From Polytrichum commune (Eukaryota; Streptophyta; Polytrichopsida; Polytrichales; Polytrichaceae): 64,000 bases of DNA. A model generated the notes under the pieces. The model was not told where the DNA came from, did not search any database, and was given only the letters and a program-made list of their open reading frames with translations. Positions 32,824 through 43,357 of the stretch are shown piece after piece. A program made the translations under genes and the position numbers. The stretch's first letter is position 1, and every line of letters starts with the position of its first letter. The stretch is from contig OX485809.1 in the NCBI GenBank assembly GCA_950295325.1, forward strand, positions 13,580,001-13,644,000, in the 5' to 3' direction.

Positions 32824-33841
32824 TGTAGTACAAGGGCTTAGAAACCCTCAAGGAAGTTTAGAAAATGATTTTAAACTTTGGAATTAATTCAAGGTTCTCA
32901 CACACTCAAGTCAGCACCTTTCCACTCCAAAGCTAAGCCAAATATCTATATAACCGTCAAAAAAACCACAACTAAGCCTTTTGGAACTCAAAACACCTCA
33001 AAGTTAATTTTGAATGGATGGATCTCTCAAGTCAGCACCTTTCCACTCCAAAACTAAGCCAAATAACTACATAACCATCAAAATGCCAAAACTAAGCCTT
33101 TTGGAACTCAAAACACCTCAAAGTTAATTTTGAATGGATGGATCTCTCAAGTCAGCACCTTTCCACTCCAAAACTAAGCCAAATAACTACATAACCATCA
33201 AAAAGCCACAACTAAGCCTTTTGGAACTCAAAACACCTCAAAGTTAGCATAGAATGGATGGATCTCTCAAGTCAGCACCTTTCCACTCCAAAACTAAGCT
33301 TAATAACTATATAACCGTCAAAAAGCCACACCTAAGCCTTTTGGAACTCAAAACACCTCAAAGTTAGTCTTGAATGGATGGATCTCTCAAGTCAGCACCT
33401 TTCCACTCCAAAACTAAGCTTAACAACTACATAACCATCAAAAAGCCACACCTAAGCCTTTTGGAACTCAAAACACCTCAAAGTTAGCATAGAATGGATG
33501 GATCTCTCAAGTCAGCACCTTTCCACTCCAAAACTAAGCTTAATAACTACATAACCGTCAAAAAGCCACACCTAAGCCTTTTGGAACTCAAAACACCTCA
33601 AACCCTCAAAATGCGAATCGATCTCACATAAACATTCAAGATACAATGAACCTCAACCTAACGTGTCCTCCACGCTGGTCCAAGTGTCCAAGAATGCTCC
33701 AAGGCGCTCCAAAAGTGGTCCAAAACTCCAAAACTCCACCAAAAGCTTGAAACACCTCCAAATCGCCTCCGATCAGATCCGGCTCTCTCCTACCTCTTCC
33801 TAAGTTGATCTCTAAGCTCTAAAGCAAAGTGGGCCCATAAC
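32824..33841 (-). repeat. leader of the B fragment with 120-bp repeats
   Basis: About six 120-bp units from 32900 to 33600, then the conserved leader segment and PBS box. The right half matches 29948-30598 at a constant 3243-bp offset. Confidence 0.9.
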
Positions 33842-33842
33842 C

Positions 33843-34034
33843 TATTGGGAAATGAGAGGAAGAAGCAAAGAGATCAGCGTAGCAAGCAAGAACACAATAC
33901 ACAATGGTTGCATACAATGGAGAGAGTGATTAGCTCCTCCCCTTATGCCTTTATTTATATGTATGGGTTAGGACCAGCGTAGACAACCCATATGGGACAA
34001 TGTCACCGATGCAACCTAACACTATCTTCCAATA
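33843..34034 (-). repeat. LTR (minus, A type), duplicate of 30600-30791
   Basis: Same sequence and same joint to RNase H DNA as the copy 3243 bp to the left. Confidence 0.9.
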
Positions 34035-34734
34035 GGACGTTCCATACCAAGAGGCGGTGGGGTCGTTGATGTACGCAATGGTGGCCACAAGACCGGACCT
34101 CGCATTTGCGGTAAGCGTGGTAAGCCGCTATATGTCGAAACCCGGTCCGATGCATTGGATGGCGGTCAAACGGATCATGCGCTACTTGAAGGGCACCTTA
34201 GATATGAAGTTGCGCATCGGAGGCAATCATATTAACGTCAAAGGGTATTCGGATGCGGATTGGGCCGGCGATGTGGAAAACCGTAGGTCCACGTCCGGGT
34301 ACGTATTCTTTGTGGGAGAGGGAGCCGTTTCGTGGAATAGCAAACGGCAACAAACGGTGGCACAATCAACAATGGAGGCGGAGTACATGGCCATGAACCG
34401 ATGCACGAGGGAGGCCATTTGGCTATGGCAATTAATGGAGGATGTAGGTTGTGTACAAGAGGAGGCCACGACCATCATGTGCGACAACCAAGGTTCTATG
34501 GCATTAGCTAAGAACCCAACCAACCATGATAGGTCGAAGCATATAGATGTGCAACACCATTTCATTAGAGAAAAGATTGAAAACAAAATTGTAGAGTTAG
34601 AATATTGTCCAACGCAATATATGGCAGCGGACATTCTAACAAAGGCTTTAGCGAGAGATAGGCATGAGGGGTTAAGTAAAATAATGGGGTTGGAGTACAA
34701 TGCCACCTCGCAAAGTGGGAGTATTGCAAGATAG
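34035..34734 (+). pseudogene. RNase H fragment, duplicate of 30792-31491
   Basis: The encoded residues are the same as in the left copy, including the private MAADILTKA and MGLEYNATSQSGSIAR endings. Part of the 3243-bp tandem duplication. Confidence 0.9.
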
Positions 34735-34911
34735 TGTTAGGTTGCATCGGTGACATTGTCCCATATGGGTTGTCTACGCTGGTCCTAACCCATACATATA
34801 AATAAAGGCATAAGGGGAGGAGCTAATCACTCTCTCCATTGTATGCAACCATTGTGTATTGTGTTCTTGCTTGCTACGCTGATCTCTTTGCTTCTTCCTC
34901 TCATTTCTCAA
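34722..34911 (+). repeat. LTR (plus), duplicate of 31479-31668
   Basis: Same tattgcaag start and same 2-bp-short ctcaa end joined to gag DNA. Confidence 0.85.
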
Positions 34912-35614
34912 CAACATCTCGCCGTTGCTCGCCCTCACCACGCATCCCAACGAGTTGAAATGCACTTTCAAACCCCTCGAAATGAGCTTGCTCACCGAAA
35001 GCAAGTTGGAATGCATTTTCGGCACATGAAGCACGTCGTGCATTCTAATGCTCCGCACACGGCCTTTCACGCGCGTTTCCACTAGTATAGAGCCTTCGCC
35101 TACGGCCTCTACCATGCCGTTATCACCCATAAACACTTTGCGACCCGTGACGGGTTCGTAAGTCTCAAAAAAATGCTTATGTGGTGTCATGTGTTGCGAG
35201 GCCCCCGAATCCACGATCCATCTAGTGGCGGAGCTTTTAGACGCCCCATCTCTCGCTACAAATGCAAAATCATCACTCGCCCTTGCCATGTTTGCGTTCC
35301 CCTTGCGTTTCATTCGACAATTACGAGCAATGTGGCCCAACTTACCACAATTGTAGCACCTCGGGCCGTCGCCGCGCCTCTCGTTGTTGTCGAACGCTCG
35401 AGGTTGGCGGGACAACATGGCCGCATCGTCGCCTTGAGGCTCCTTCTCCTTCCTCTTGGACACCTCGTGCATGAGACGTGCGGTGATGAAGTCCAACTTG
35501 AGCTCCGAAATGGGGCGCGTCTCCAATGCGGTGATCAAATGCTCGAACGAGGGTGGTCGGCTATCGAGCAAGGTCATGACCACGTCCTCGTCCTTCATAG
35601 GCACCTCCAAGCAC
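34912..35614 (-). pseudogene. B-type gag/protease fragment, joined to RT/RNase H
   Basis: Copy of 31669-32371 that ends in gag at LEVPMKDEDVV. There it joins RNase H DNA through the shared tetranucleotide gcac (35611-35614). The joint keeps the reading frame. Confidence 0.88.
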
Positions 35615-37318
35615 ATCATGGTCGTCGCCTCCTCTTGTGCACAACCTACATCCTCCATTAGTTGCCTTAGCCAAATGGCCTCCCTCGTGCATCGGTTCAT
35701 GGCCATGTACTCCGCCTCCATTGTGGATTGAGCCACCGTTAGTTGTCGTTTGCTATTCCACGTCACGGCCCCGTCTCCAACGAAGAAAACGTATCCGGAG
35801 GTAGACCTTCGGTTTTCCACATCGCCGGCCCAATCCGCGTCCGAATAACCTTTAAGGTTTATGTGTTGTCCTCCGATGCGCAACCTCATATCAATGGTGC
35901 CTTTCAAGTATCTCATGATTCGTTTCACGGCCATCCAATGCATCGGACCCGGTTGCGACATAAACCGACTTACCACGCTTACCGCGAATGCGAGGTCCGG
36001 TCTTGTGGCCACCATTGCGTACATCAACGACCCCACCGCCCTTTGGTACGGAATGTCCTTCATTTCGTGTGAATGCTTCTCGTATTCCTCCTCCGAAAGC
36101 TTCGCCAATGAGGTCTTGGTGTCGAGCGGGGTTGAGATGGGCTTGCAATCACTCATGCCGAATCGCTCCAAAATGGTTTCGATGTAGCTTCGTTGATGCA
36201 TGGTGATGGTGCGCGTCCTCCTATCCCGCTCGAAATGGACTCCGAGGAAAAAATGCAACTCGCCGAGGTCGCTCATCTCGAACTCCTTCTCGAGGCTAGA
36301 TTTCAACTCGTTGATCACGTCCACGTTGCTTGCCAAGATGATGAGGTCGTCTACATATATGATTACGATCACAATGTAGTGGCAAGTTTGTAACACGTAC
36401 AACGAGTGGTCCGCATGGCTCCTCGTAAAGCCTTTGTTCACAAAGAATATGTGAATGCACTCGTACCACGCTCGTCCGGATTGCTTCAATCCGTAGAGCG
36501 ATTTCCCCAACTTGCATACGAGGTGCTCTCGGCCTTTTTGCACAAACCCCTCCGGTTGCTCCATGTAGATGACCACGTGCAATTCGCCGTTCAAGAATGC
36601 GGTCTTGACGTCCATTTGATGTATCTCCAAGCCCATGGCCGCCGCCATTGCCAGGATGACCCTAATGGTGTTGAATTTGGCCACGGGTGCGAAAGTCTCG
36701 CCAAAATCCACACCTTCCACTTGCGAGCACCCCTTGGCCACCAACCTCGCTTTGAACCGAACTACCGTACCGTTGGCATCCTTCTTCGTGCGAAACACCC
36801 ACTTGCATTTCACGGCCTTGCGGCCCTTCGGCAATGGAACCAACTCCCACGTGGCGTTGGCTATGAGAGATTCGTACTCCTCTTGCATAGCCGACTCCCA
36901 CTCGCTCGCATCACTCGATTCAAATGCTTCTCTCAAGTTTCTAGGTTCCCCAACCATTGCTATGTTTGCGTGCTCATCGTCTTCGGGTTGCGGAATGTGG
37001 TTCTTCCACCATTCCCCAAGAGGTTTGCGTGGCCTATCCGGATACCTAGAATTGCCTATGGTCTCATTGCCATCTTGCGGTGGTGGAGGTGGTTTGGTTG
37101 CGGTTCTCTTACCGGCGTTAAGTTTCGATGCCTCCGCGCTACGAGTGGATTTCGCGGCCGGTACTTCGGCCTCCCACTCGTCCTCAATGTTCGGCTCCTC
37201 CTCGTCCGGCTCCGAAACGTCGCCGCTCGCCTCCAACTCCTCCGCTTCCGATTTGGGAGATATGTCCACCTTCACCGTCGGTACTTCATCAACTCTCCCA
37301 CTTGGACAATCCTCCAAA
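35611..37318 (-). pseudogene. B-type RT/RNase H fragment, target of the B1 insertion
   Basis: Reads from LEDCPSGRVDE through the GEWWKNH linker, RT (KARLVAKG, YVDDLI) and RNase H as far as EEATTMMC, where gag follows in frame. With the LTR-derived ATG at 37389, the fusion is an 871-codon frame in permuted order RT-RNase H-gag-CCHC-protease. It differs from the same region of B1 at only a few residues (for example DEWEAE for DESEAE). The left duplication CCAAA of B1 is at 37314-37318. Confidence 0.85.
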
Positions 37319-37510
37319 TATTGGGAAATGAGAGGAGAAAGCAAAGACATCAGCGTAGAAAGGTAGAACACAACACACAAGGATTGCATACAATGGAGAG
37401 AGTGATTAGCTCCTCCCCTTATGCCTTTATTTATATGTGTAGGTTAGGACCAGCCGTGACAACCCATATGGGACAATGTCACCGATGCAACCTAACACTA
37501 CCTTCCAATA
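37319..37510 (-). repeat. 3' LTR of B1 (192 bp, B type)
   Basis: B-type U5 (gaggagaaagcaaagacatc) and B-type U3 (gtaggttaggaccagccgtg, ending ctaccttccaata). By eye it is identical to 42735-42926. Confidence 0.93.
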
Positions 37511-40500
37511 CTCCCACTTTGCGAGGTGGCATTGTACTCCAACCCCATTATTTCACTTAACATCTCATGCCTATCCCTCGCTAAAGCCTTTGTAAGAATA
37601 TCCGCTACCATATATTGCGTTGGACAATATTCTAGCTCTACAACATTGTTTTCGATTTTCTCTCTAATAAAATGATGTTGCACATCTATATGTTTTGACC
37701 TATCATGGTTGGTTGGGTTCTTTGCTAATGCCATAGAACCTTGGTTGTCGCACATCATGGTCGTCGCCTCCTCTTGTGCACAACCTACATCCTCCATTAG
37801 TTGCCTTAGCCAAATGGCCTCCCTCGTGCATCGGTTCATGGCCATGTACTCCGCCTCCATTGTGGATTGAGCCACCGTTAGTTGTCGTTTGCTATTCCAC
37901 GTCACGGCCCCGTCTCCAACGAAGAAAACGTATCCGGAGGTAGACCTTCGGTTTTCCACATCGCCGGCCCAATCCGCGTCCGAATAACCTTTAAGGTTTA
38001 TGTGTTGTCCTCCGATGCGCAACCTCATATCAATGGTGCCTTTCAAGTATCTCATGATTCGTTTCACGGCCATCCAATGCATCGGACCCGGTTGCGACAT
38101 AAACCGACTTACCACGCTTACCGCGAATGCGAGGTCCGGTCTTGTGGCCACCATTGCGTACATCAACGACCCCACCGCCCTTTGGTACGGAATGTCCTTC
38201 ATTTCGTGTGAATGCTTCTCGTATTCCTCCTCCGAAAGCTTCGCCAATGAGGTCTTGGTGTCGAGCGGGGTTGAGATGGGCTTGCAATCACTCATGCCGA
38301 ATCGCTCCAAAATGGTTTCGATGTAGCTTCGTTGATGCATGGTGATGGTGCGCGTCCTCCTATCCCGCTCGAAATGGACTCCGAGGAAAAAATGCAACTC
38401 GCCGAGGTCGCTCATCTCGAACTCCTTCTCGAGGCTAGATTTCAACTCGTTGATCACGTCCACGTTGCTTGCCAAGATGATGAGGTCGTCTACATATATG
38501 ATTACGATCACAATGTAGTGGCAAGTTTGTAACACGTACAACGAGTGGTCCGCATGGCTCCTCGTAAAGCCTTTGTTCACAAAGAATATGTGAATGCACT
38601 CGTACCACGCTCGTCCGGATTGCTTCAATCCGTAGAGCGATTTCCCCAACTTGCATACGAGGTGCTCTCGGCCTTTTTGGACAAACCCCTCCGGTTGCTC
38701 CATGTAGATGACCACGTGCAATTCGCCGTTCAAGAATGCGGTCTTGACGTCCATTTGATGTATCTCCAAGCCCATGGCCGCCGCCATTGCGAGGATGACC
38801 CTAATGGTGTTGAATTTGGCCACGGGTGCGAAAGTCTCGCCGAAATCCACACCTTCCACTTGCGAGCACCCCTTGGCCACCAACCTCGCTTTGAACCGAA
38901 CTACCGTACCGTTGGCATCCTTCTTCGTGCGAAACACCCACTTGCATTTCACGGCCTTGCGGCCCTTCGGCAATGGAACCAACTCCCACGTGGCGTTGGC
39001 TATGAGAGATTCGTACTCCTCTTGCATAGCCGACTCCCACTCGCTCGCATCACTCGATTCAAATGCTTCTCTCAAGTTTCTAGGTTCCCCAACCATTGCT
39101 ATGTTTGCGTGCTCATCGTCTTCGGGTTGCGGAATGTGGTTCTTCCACCATTCCCCAAGAGGTTTGCGTGGCCTATCCGGATACCTAGAATTGCCTATGG
39201 TCTCATTGCCATCTTGCGGTGGTGGAGGTGGTTTGGTTGCGGTTCTCTTACCGGCGTTAAGTTTCGATGCCTCCGCGCTACGAGTGGATTTCGCGGCCGG
39301 TACTTCGGCCTCCGACTCGTCCTCAATGTTCGGCTCCTCCTCGTCCGGCTCCGAAACGTCGTCGCTCGCCTCCAACTCCTCCGCTTCCGATTTGGGAGAT
39401 ATGTCCACCTTCACCGTCGGTACTTCATCAACTCTCCCACTTGGACAATCCTCCAAATGCGTTTTGTCCTCGAAAAACACCACGTCCGGACTCTTGATGA
39501 TTTTCTTCGTCTCCAAGCACATGAGCCGATACGCCTTCGTGCCTTCGCAATATCCGAGGAACAAACACTTGACGCCCTTCGCATCCAACTTCGTTCGCCT
39601 TTGATCCGGCACCTTCGCGTAAGCCACGCATCCGAACACCCGCATGTGCGACACGTGCGGCATCCTCCCGCTCCACGCCTCCTCGGGTGTCATTCCTTCA
39701 ACCGCCTTGGTCGGACACCGGTTGCGTACGTACGCCGCATTGCACACCGCCTCCGCCCAAAATTCGTGGCCGAGGCGTTGGGCATGAATCATGGACCGTG
39801 CCATCTCCACAATGGTGCGGTTGGCTCGCTCCGCCACGCCGTTTTGTTGCGGCGTGTAAGGTGAGGAGGTTTGCCGTGCAATGCCATGTTTGCTCAAGAA
39901 ATCATCAAATGCCTTTGAAATGTATTCCCCCCCGTTATCCGACCTAAGAACCTTCACTACGTGCTCCGATTGCCTCTCCACCAAGGTTTTCCATTCTTTG
40001 AACCTTGCCAACACCTCCTTCTTGGACTTGAGCACGTACACCCAAATCTTGCGTGAGAAATCGTCAATGAAGGTGAGAAAATACCTTGCGCCTCCAATGG
40101 ACGCCGTTTTCATCGGCCCGCACACGTCGGAATGCACGAGCTCCAAGATCTTGGTGGCGCGGGTGCCTCCGTCCGTGGGGAATGGTCGCCTCGCTTGTTT
40201 GCCCTCCACACATCCTTCGCACGCGAAGGAATGCACGTCGCCTTGCGCCGCTCCCACGTCCATCCCGCTCACCATGCTTTGGAGCATTTTCACGCTATTG
40301 GCGTTGAGATGCCCCAACCTCTTGTGCCAAAGCTCCAAAGGATGCGAGTTGGCCTCGGAATGCGCCAAAGAACTCGTTTCGGCCCCATTCAACACGTTGG
40401 TGTCCAATTGGTACAAATTGGACTCCAACGACGCCACGGCCAACATCTCGCCGTTGCTCGCCCTCACCACGCATCCCAACGAGTTGAAATGCACTTTCAA

Positions 40501-41562
40501 ACCCCTCGAAATGAGCTTGCTCACCGAAAGCAAGTTGGAATGCATTTTCGGCACATGAAGCACGTCGTGCATTCTAATGCTCCGCACACGCCCTTTCACG
40601 CGTGTTTCCACTAGTATGGAGCCTTTGCCTACGGCATCTACCATGCCGTTATCACCCATAAACACTTTGCGACCCGTGACGGGTTCGTAAGTGTCGAAAA
40701 AATGCTTATGTGGTGTCATGTGTTGCGAGGCCCCCGAATCCACGATCCATCTAGTGGCGGACGTTTTAGACGCCCCATCTCTCGCTACAAATGCAAAATC
40801 ATCACTCGACCTTGCCATGTTTGCGTTCGCCTTGCGTTTCATTCGACAATTACGAGCAATGTGGCCCAACTTACCACAATTGTAGCACCTCGGGCCGTCG
40901 CCGCGCCTCTCGTTGTTGTCGAACGCTCGATGTTGGCGGGACAACATGGCCGCATCGTCGCCTTGAGGCTCCTTCTCCTTCCTCTTGGACACCTCGTGCA
41001 TGAGACGTGCGGTGATGAAGTCCAACTTGAGCTCCGAAATGGGGCGCGTCTCCAATGCGGTGATCAAATGCTCGAACGAGGGCGGTAGGCTATCGAGCAA
41101 GGTCATGACCACGTCCTCGTCCTTCATAGGCACCTCCAAGCACGTGAGTTGGTCCGCAAGAGATTTTACCTTGTTGATGTGCGTGAGGATGTCGTCGCCC
41201 TCGTCCATCTTGATGGTGAAGAACTTGCGCCTTATGAACAAGATGTTGGACAAGCTTTTGGTTTCGTGGATGTTGCACAAGGTCTTCCACGCTTCCGCGG
41301 GTCCCTTGCATCCTTTGATGTGCGCCAACTCCTTGTCCACCAAACTCATGGCAATGATGGCGAAGGCTTTCTTGCATCGTCGCTCGTACGCCTTCTTGAC
41401 TTCGTCGCTCGCCGTAGAAGGCGGTGGCAACTCCGAACCATCCACGATCTCCCAAAGATCTTTGGTGGACATGGCCATCTCCAATTTGAACTTATAGAGG
41501 TTGAAGTTCTCGCCACCGAACTTGTCAACCGATATAAGTCCATCGTTTTCCCTAGAAGCCAT
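37498..41562 (-). CDS. Ty1/copia gag-pol polyprotein, subfamily B (1354 aa)
   Basis: Full-length frame from ATG at 41562 (MASREND) to a stop 13 nt inside the 3' LTR. Domain order and spacing are as in subfamily A: gag, CYNCGKLGHIARNC, protease DSGASQHM, LWHKRLGH, integrase HSDVCGPM, SDNGGEY and NGVAERANR, RT YVDDLI, RNase H DADWAGD. It differs from A throughout, most in the spacer between integrase and RT, which is acidic (SEPDEEEPNIEDESEAE). B has SDNGG where A has TDNGG, and QTSS where A has QNSS. No stops or shifts, so it is a candidate autonomous element. Confidence 0.95.
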   Translation of the reverse strand: MASRENDGLISVDKFGGENFNLYKFKLEMAMSTKDLWEIVDGSELPPPSTASDEVKKAYERRCKKAFAIIAMSLVDKELAHIKGCKGPAEAWKTLCNIHETKSLSNILFIRRKFFTIKMDEGDDILTHINKVKSLADQLTCLEVPMKDEDVVMTLLDSLPPSFEHLITALETRPISELKLDFITARLMHEVSKRKEKEPQGDDAAMLSRQHRAFDNNERRGDGPRCYNCGKLGHIARNCRMKRKANANMARSSDDFAFVARDGASKTSATRWIVDSGASQHMTPHKHFFDTYEPVTGRKVFMGDNGMVDAVGKGSILVETRVKGRVRSIRMHDVLHVPKMHSNLLSVSKLISRGLKVHFNSLGCVVRASNGEMLAVASLESNLYQLDTNVLNGAETSSLAHSEANSHPLELWHKRLGHLNANSVKMLQSMVSGMDVGAAQGDVHSFACEGCVEGKQARRPFPTDGGTRATKILELVHSDVCGPMKTASIGGARYFLTFIDDFSRKIWVYVLKSKKEVLARFKEWKTLVERQSEHVVKVLRSDNGGEYISKAFDDFLSKHGIARQTSSPYTPQQNGVAERANRTIVEMARSMIHAQRLGHEFWAEAVCNAAYVRNRCPTKAVEGMTPEEAWSGRMPHVSHMRVFGCVAYAKVPDQRRTKLDAKGVKCLFLGYCEGTKAYRLMCLETKKIIKSPDVVFFEDKTHLEDCPSGRVDEVPTVKVDISPKSEAEELEASDDVSEPDEEEPNIEDESEAEVPAAKSTRSAEASKLNAGKRTATKPPPPPQDGNETIGNSRYPDRPRKPLGEWWKNHIPQPEDDEHANIAMVGEPRNLREAFESSDASEWESAMQEEYESLIANATWELVPLPKGRKAVKCKWVFRTKKDANGTVVRFKARLVAKGCSQVEGVDFGETFAPVAKFNTIRVILAMAAAMGLEIHQMDVKTAFLNGELHVVIYMEQPEGFVQKGREHLVCKLGKSLYGLKQSGRAWYECIHIFFVNKGFTRSHADHSLYVLQTCHYIVIVIIYVDDLIILASNVDVINELKSSLEKEFEMSDLGELHFFLGVHFERDRRTRTITMHQRSYIETILERFGMSDCKPISTPLDTKTSLAKLSEEEYEKHSHEMKDIPYQRAVGSLMYAMVATRPDLAFAVSVVSRFMSQPGPMHWMAVKRIMRYLKGTIDMRLRIGGQHINLKGYSDADWAGDVENRRSTSGYVFFVGDGAVTWNSKRQLTVAQSTMEAEYMAMNRCTREAIWLRQLMEDVGCAQEEATTMMCDNQGSMALAKNPTNHDRSKHIDVQHHFIREKIENNVVELEYCPTQYMVADILTKALARDRHEMLSEIMGLEYNATSQSGSIGR

Positions 41563-41659
41563 TTTTACACCGAATGCAAGCTCCCACTCACTCAATGTAG
41601 TACAAGGGCTTAGAAACCCTCAAGGAAGTTTAGAAAATGATTTTAAACTTTGGAATTAA

Positions 41660-42490
41660 TTCAAGGTTCTCACACACTCAAGTCAGCACCTTTCCACTCC
41701 AAAGCTAAGCCAAATAACTATATAACCATCAAAAAACCACAACTAAGCCTTTTGGAACTCAAAACACCTCAAAGTAAGCATAGAATGGATGGATCTCTCA
41801 AGTCAGCACCTTTCCACTCCAAAACTAAGCTTAATAACTATATAACCATCAAAAAGCCACACCTAAGCCTTTTGGAACTCAAAACACCTCAAAGTAAGCA
41901 TAGAATGGATGGATCTCTCAAGTCAGCACCTTTCCACTCCAAAACTAAGCTTAATAACTACATAACCATCAAAAAGCCACACCTAAGCCTTTTGGAATTC
42001 AAAACACCTCAAAGTAAGCATAGAATGGATGGATCTCTTAAGTCAGCACCTTTCCACTCCAAAACTAAGCTTAATAACTACATAACCATCAAAAAAGCCA
42101 CACCTAAGCCTTTTGGAACTCAAAACACCTCAAAGTAAGCATAGAATGGATGGATCTCTCAAGTCAGCACCTTTCCACTCCAAAACTAAGCTTAATAACT
42201 ATATAACCATCAAAAAGCCACACCTAAGCCTTTTGGAACTCAAAACACCTCAAAGTAAGCATAGAATGGATGGATCTCTCAAGTCAGCACCTTTCCACTC
42301 CAAAACTAAGCTTAATAACTATATAACCATCAAAAAGCCACACCTAAGCCTTTTGGAACTCAAAATACCTCAAAGTAAGCATAGAATGGATGGATCTCTC
42401 AAGTCAGCACCTTTCCACTCCAAAACTAAGCCAAATAACTATATAACCATCAAAAAGCCACAACAAAGCCTTTTGGAACTCTAATCACCT
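41660..42490 (-). repeat. 120-bp tandem repeats in the B1 leader
   Basis: Seven units of 120 bp, one lengthened to 121 bp by an extra a near 42092. The boxes are the same as in A leaders. Because 120 is a multiple of three, long spurious frames run through the array, and the single-base insertion splits them in two. Confidence 0.95.
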
Positions 42491-42734
42491 CAAACCCTCA
42501 AAATGCGAATCGATCTCACATAAACACTCAAGATACAATGAACCTCAACCTAAGGTATCCTCCACGCTGGTCCAAGTGTCCAAGAATGCTCCAAGGCGCT
42601 CCAAAAATGCTCCAAAACTCCAAAACTCCACCAAAAGCTTGAAACACCTTCAAATCGCCTCCGATCAGATCCGACTCTCTCCTACCTCCTCCTAAGCTGA
42701 TCTCTAAGCTCTAAAGCAAAGTGGGCCCATAACC

Positions 42735-42926
42735 TATTGGGAAATGAGAGGAGAAAGCAAAGACATCAGCGTAGAAAGGTAGAACACAACACACAAGGAT
42801 TGCATACAATGGAGAGAGTGATTAGCTCCTCCCCTTATGCCTTTATTTATATGTGTAGGTTAGGACCAGCCGTGACAACCCATATGGGACAATGTCACCG
42901 ATGCAACCTAACACTACCTTCCAATA
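42735..42926 (-). repeat. 5' LTR of B1 (192 bp, B type)
   Basis: Identical to the B1 3' LTR. Followed by the right target duplication ccaaa (42927-42931). The R-U5 upstream ORF is present at 42734-42805. Confidence 0.93.
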
Positions 42927-43167
42927 CCAAATGCGTTTTGTCCTCGAAAAACACCACGTCCGGACTCTTGATGATTTTCTTCGTCTCCAAGCAAATGAGC
43001 CGGTACGCCTTCGTGCCTTCGCAATATCCGAGGAACAAACACTTGACGCCCTTGGCGTCCAACTTCGTCCGCCGTTGATCCGGCACCTTCGCATAAGCCA
43101 CGCAACCGAACACGCGCATGTGGGACACGTGCGGCATCCTCCCGCTCCACGCTTCCTCGGGCGTCTT
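42927..43167 (-). pseudogene. A-type pol fragment between two inserted elements
   Basis: Matches the integrase-RT spacer region of A1 (22245-22487 region) with A-specific bases (gcaaatgagccggtacgcc). It is bounded by the right CCAAA duplication of B1 and by gtctt (43163-43167), the expected left duplication of the A5 insertion. Confidence 0.88.
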
Positions 43168-43357
43168 TATTGGAAGATAGTGTTAGGTTGCAACGGTGAC
43201 ATTGTCCCATATGGGTTGTCTACGCTGGTGCTAACCCATACATTTAAATAAAGGCATAAGGGGAGGAGCTAATCACTCTCTCCATTGTATGCAACCATTG
43301 TGTATTGTGTTCTTGCTTCCTACGCTGATCTCTTTGCTTCTTCCTCTCATTTCAATA
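43168..43357 (+). repeat. 5' LTR of A5 (190 bp, A type)
   Basis: Lacks two C near the U5 end (catttcaata for catttcccaata), and its TATA region reads atttaaataaagg. Confidence 0.88.

Larger units (their letters stand above)
37319..42926 (-). mobile_element. complete Ty1/copia element B1, recent insertion
   Basis: 5608 bp with identical 192-bp LTRs, a 5-bp target duplication CCAAA (37314-37318 and 42927-42931), full gag-pol, polypurine tract, 120-bp leader repeats and the PBS box. Identical LTRs and an open frame mean a recent insertion, possibly still active. It landed in pol DNA of a related element; the left target piece is B type and the right one A type. Confidence 0.95.

Noticed and set aside
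38545-39864. Long plus-strand frames (up to about 440 codons) opposite gag-pol, repeated in each B copy and similarly in A copies
   Set aside because: They are antisense shadows of the GC-rich gag-pol frame and have low-complexity R/H/L/S-rich translations without domains.
41650-42484. Long open frames through the leader repeats (also at 43600-44178, 48505-49098 and 62941-63775) encoding a repeated 40-residue peptide
   Set aside because: The unit is 120 bp, a multiple of three, so any stop-free frame extends through the array. The frames start and stop at unit variants or the single 121-bp unit, and lie in the untranslated leader, antisense to the element transcript.
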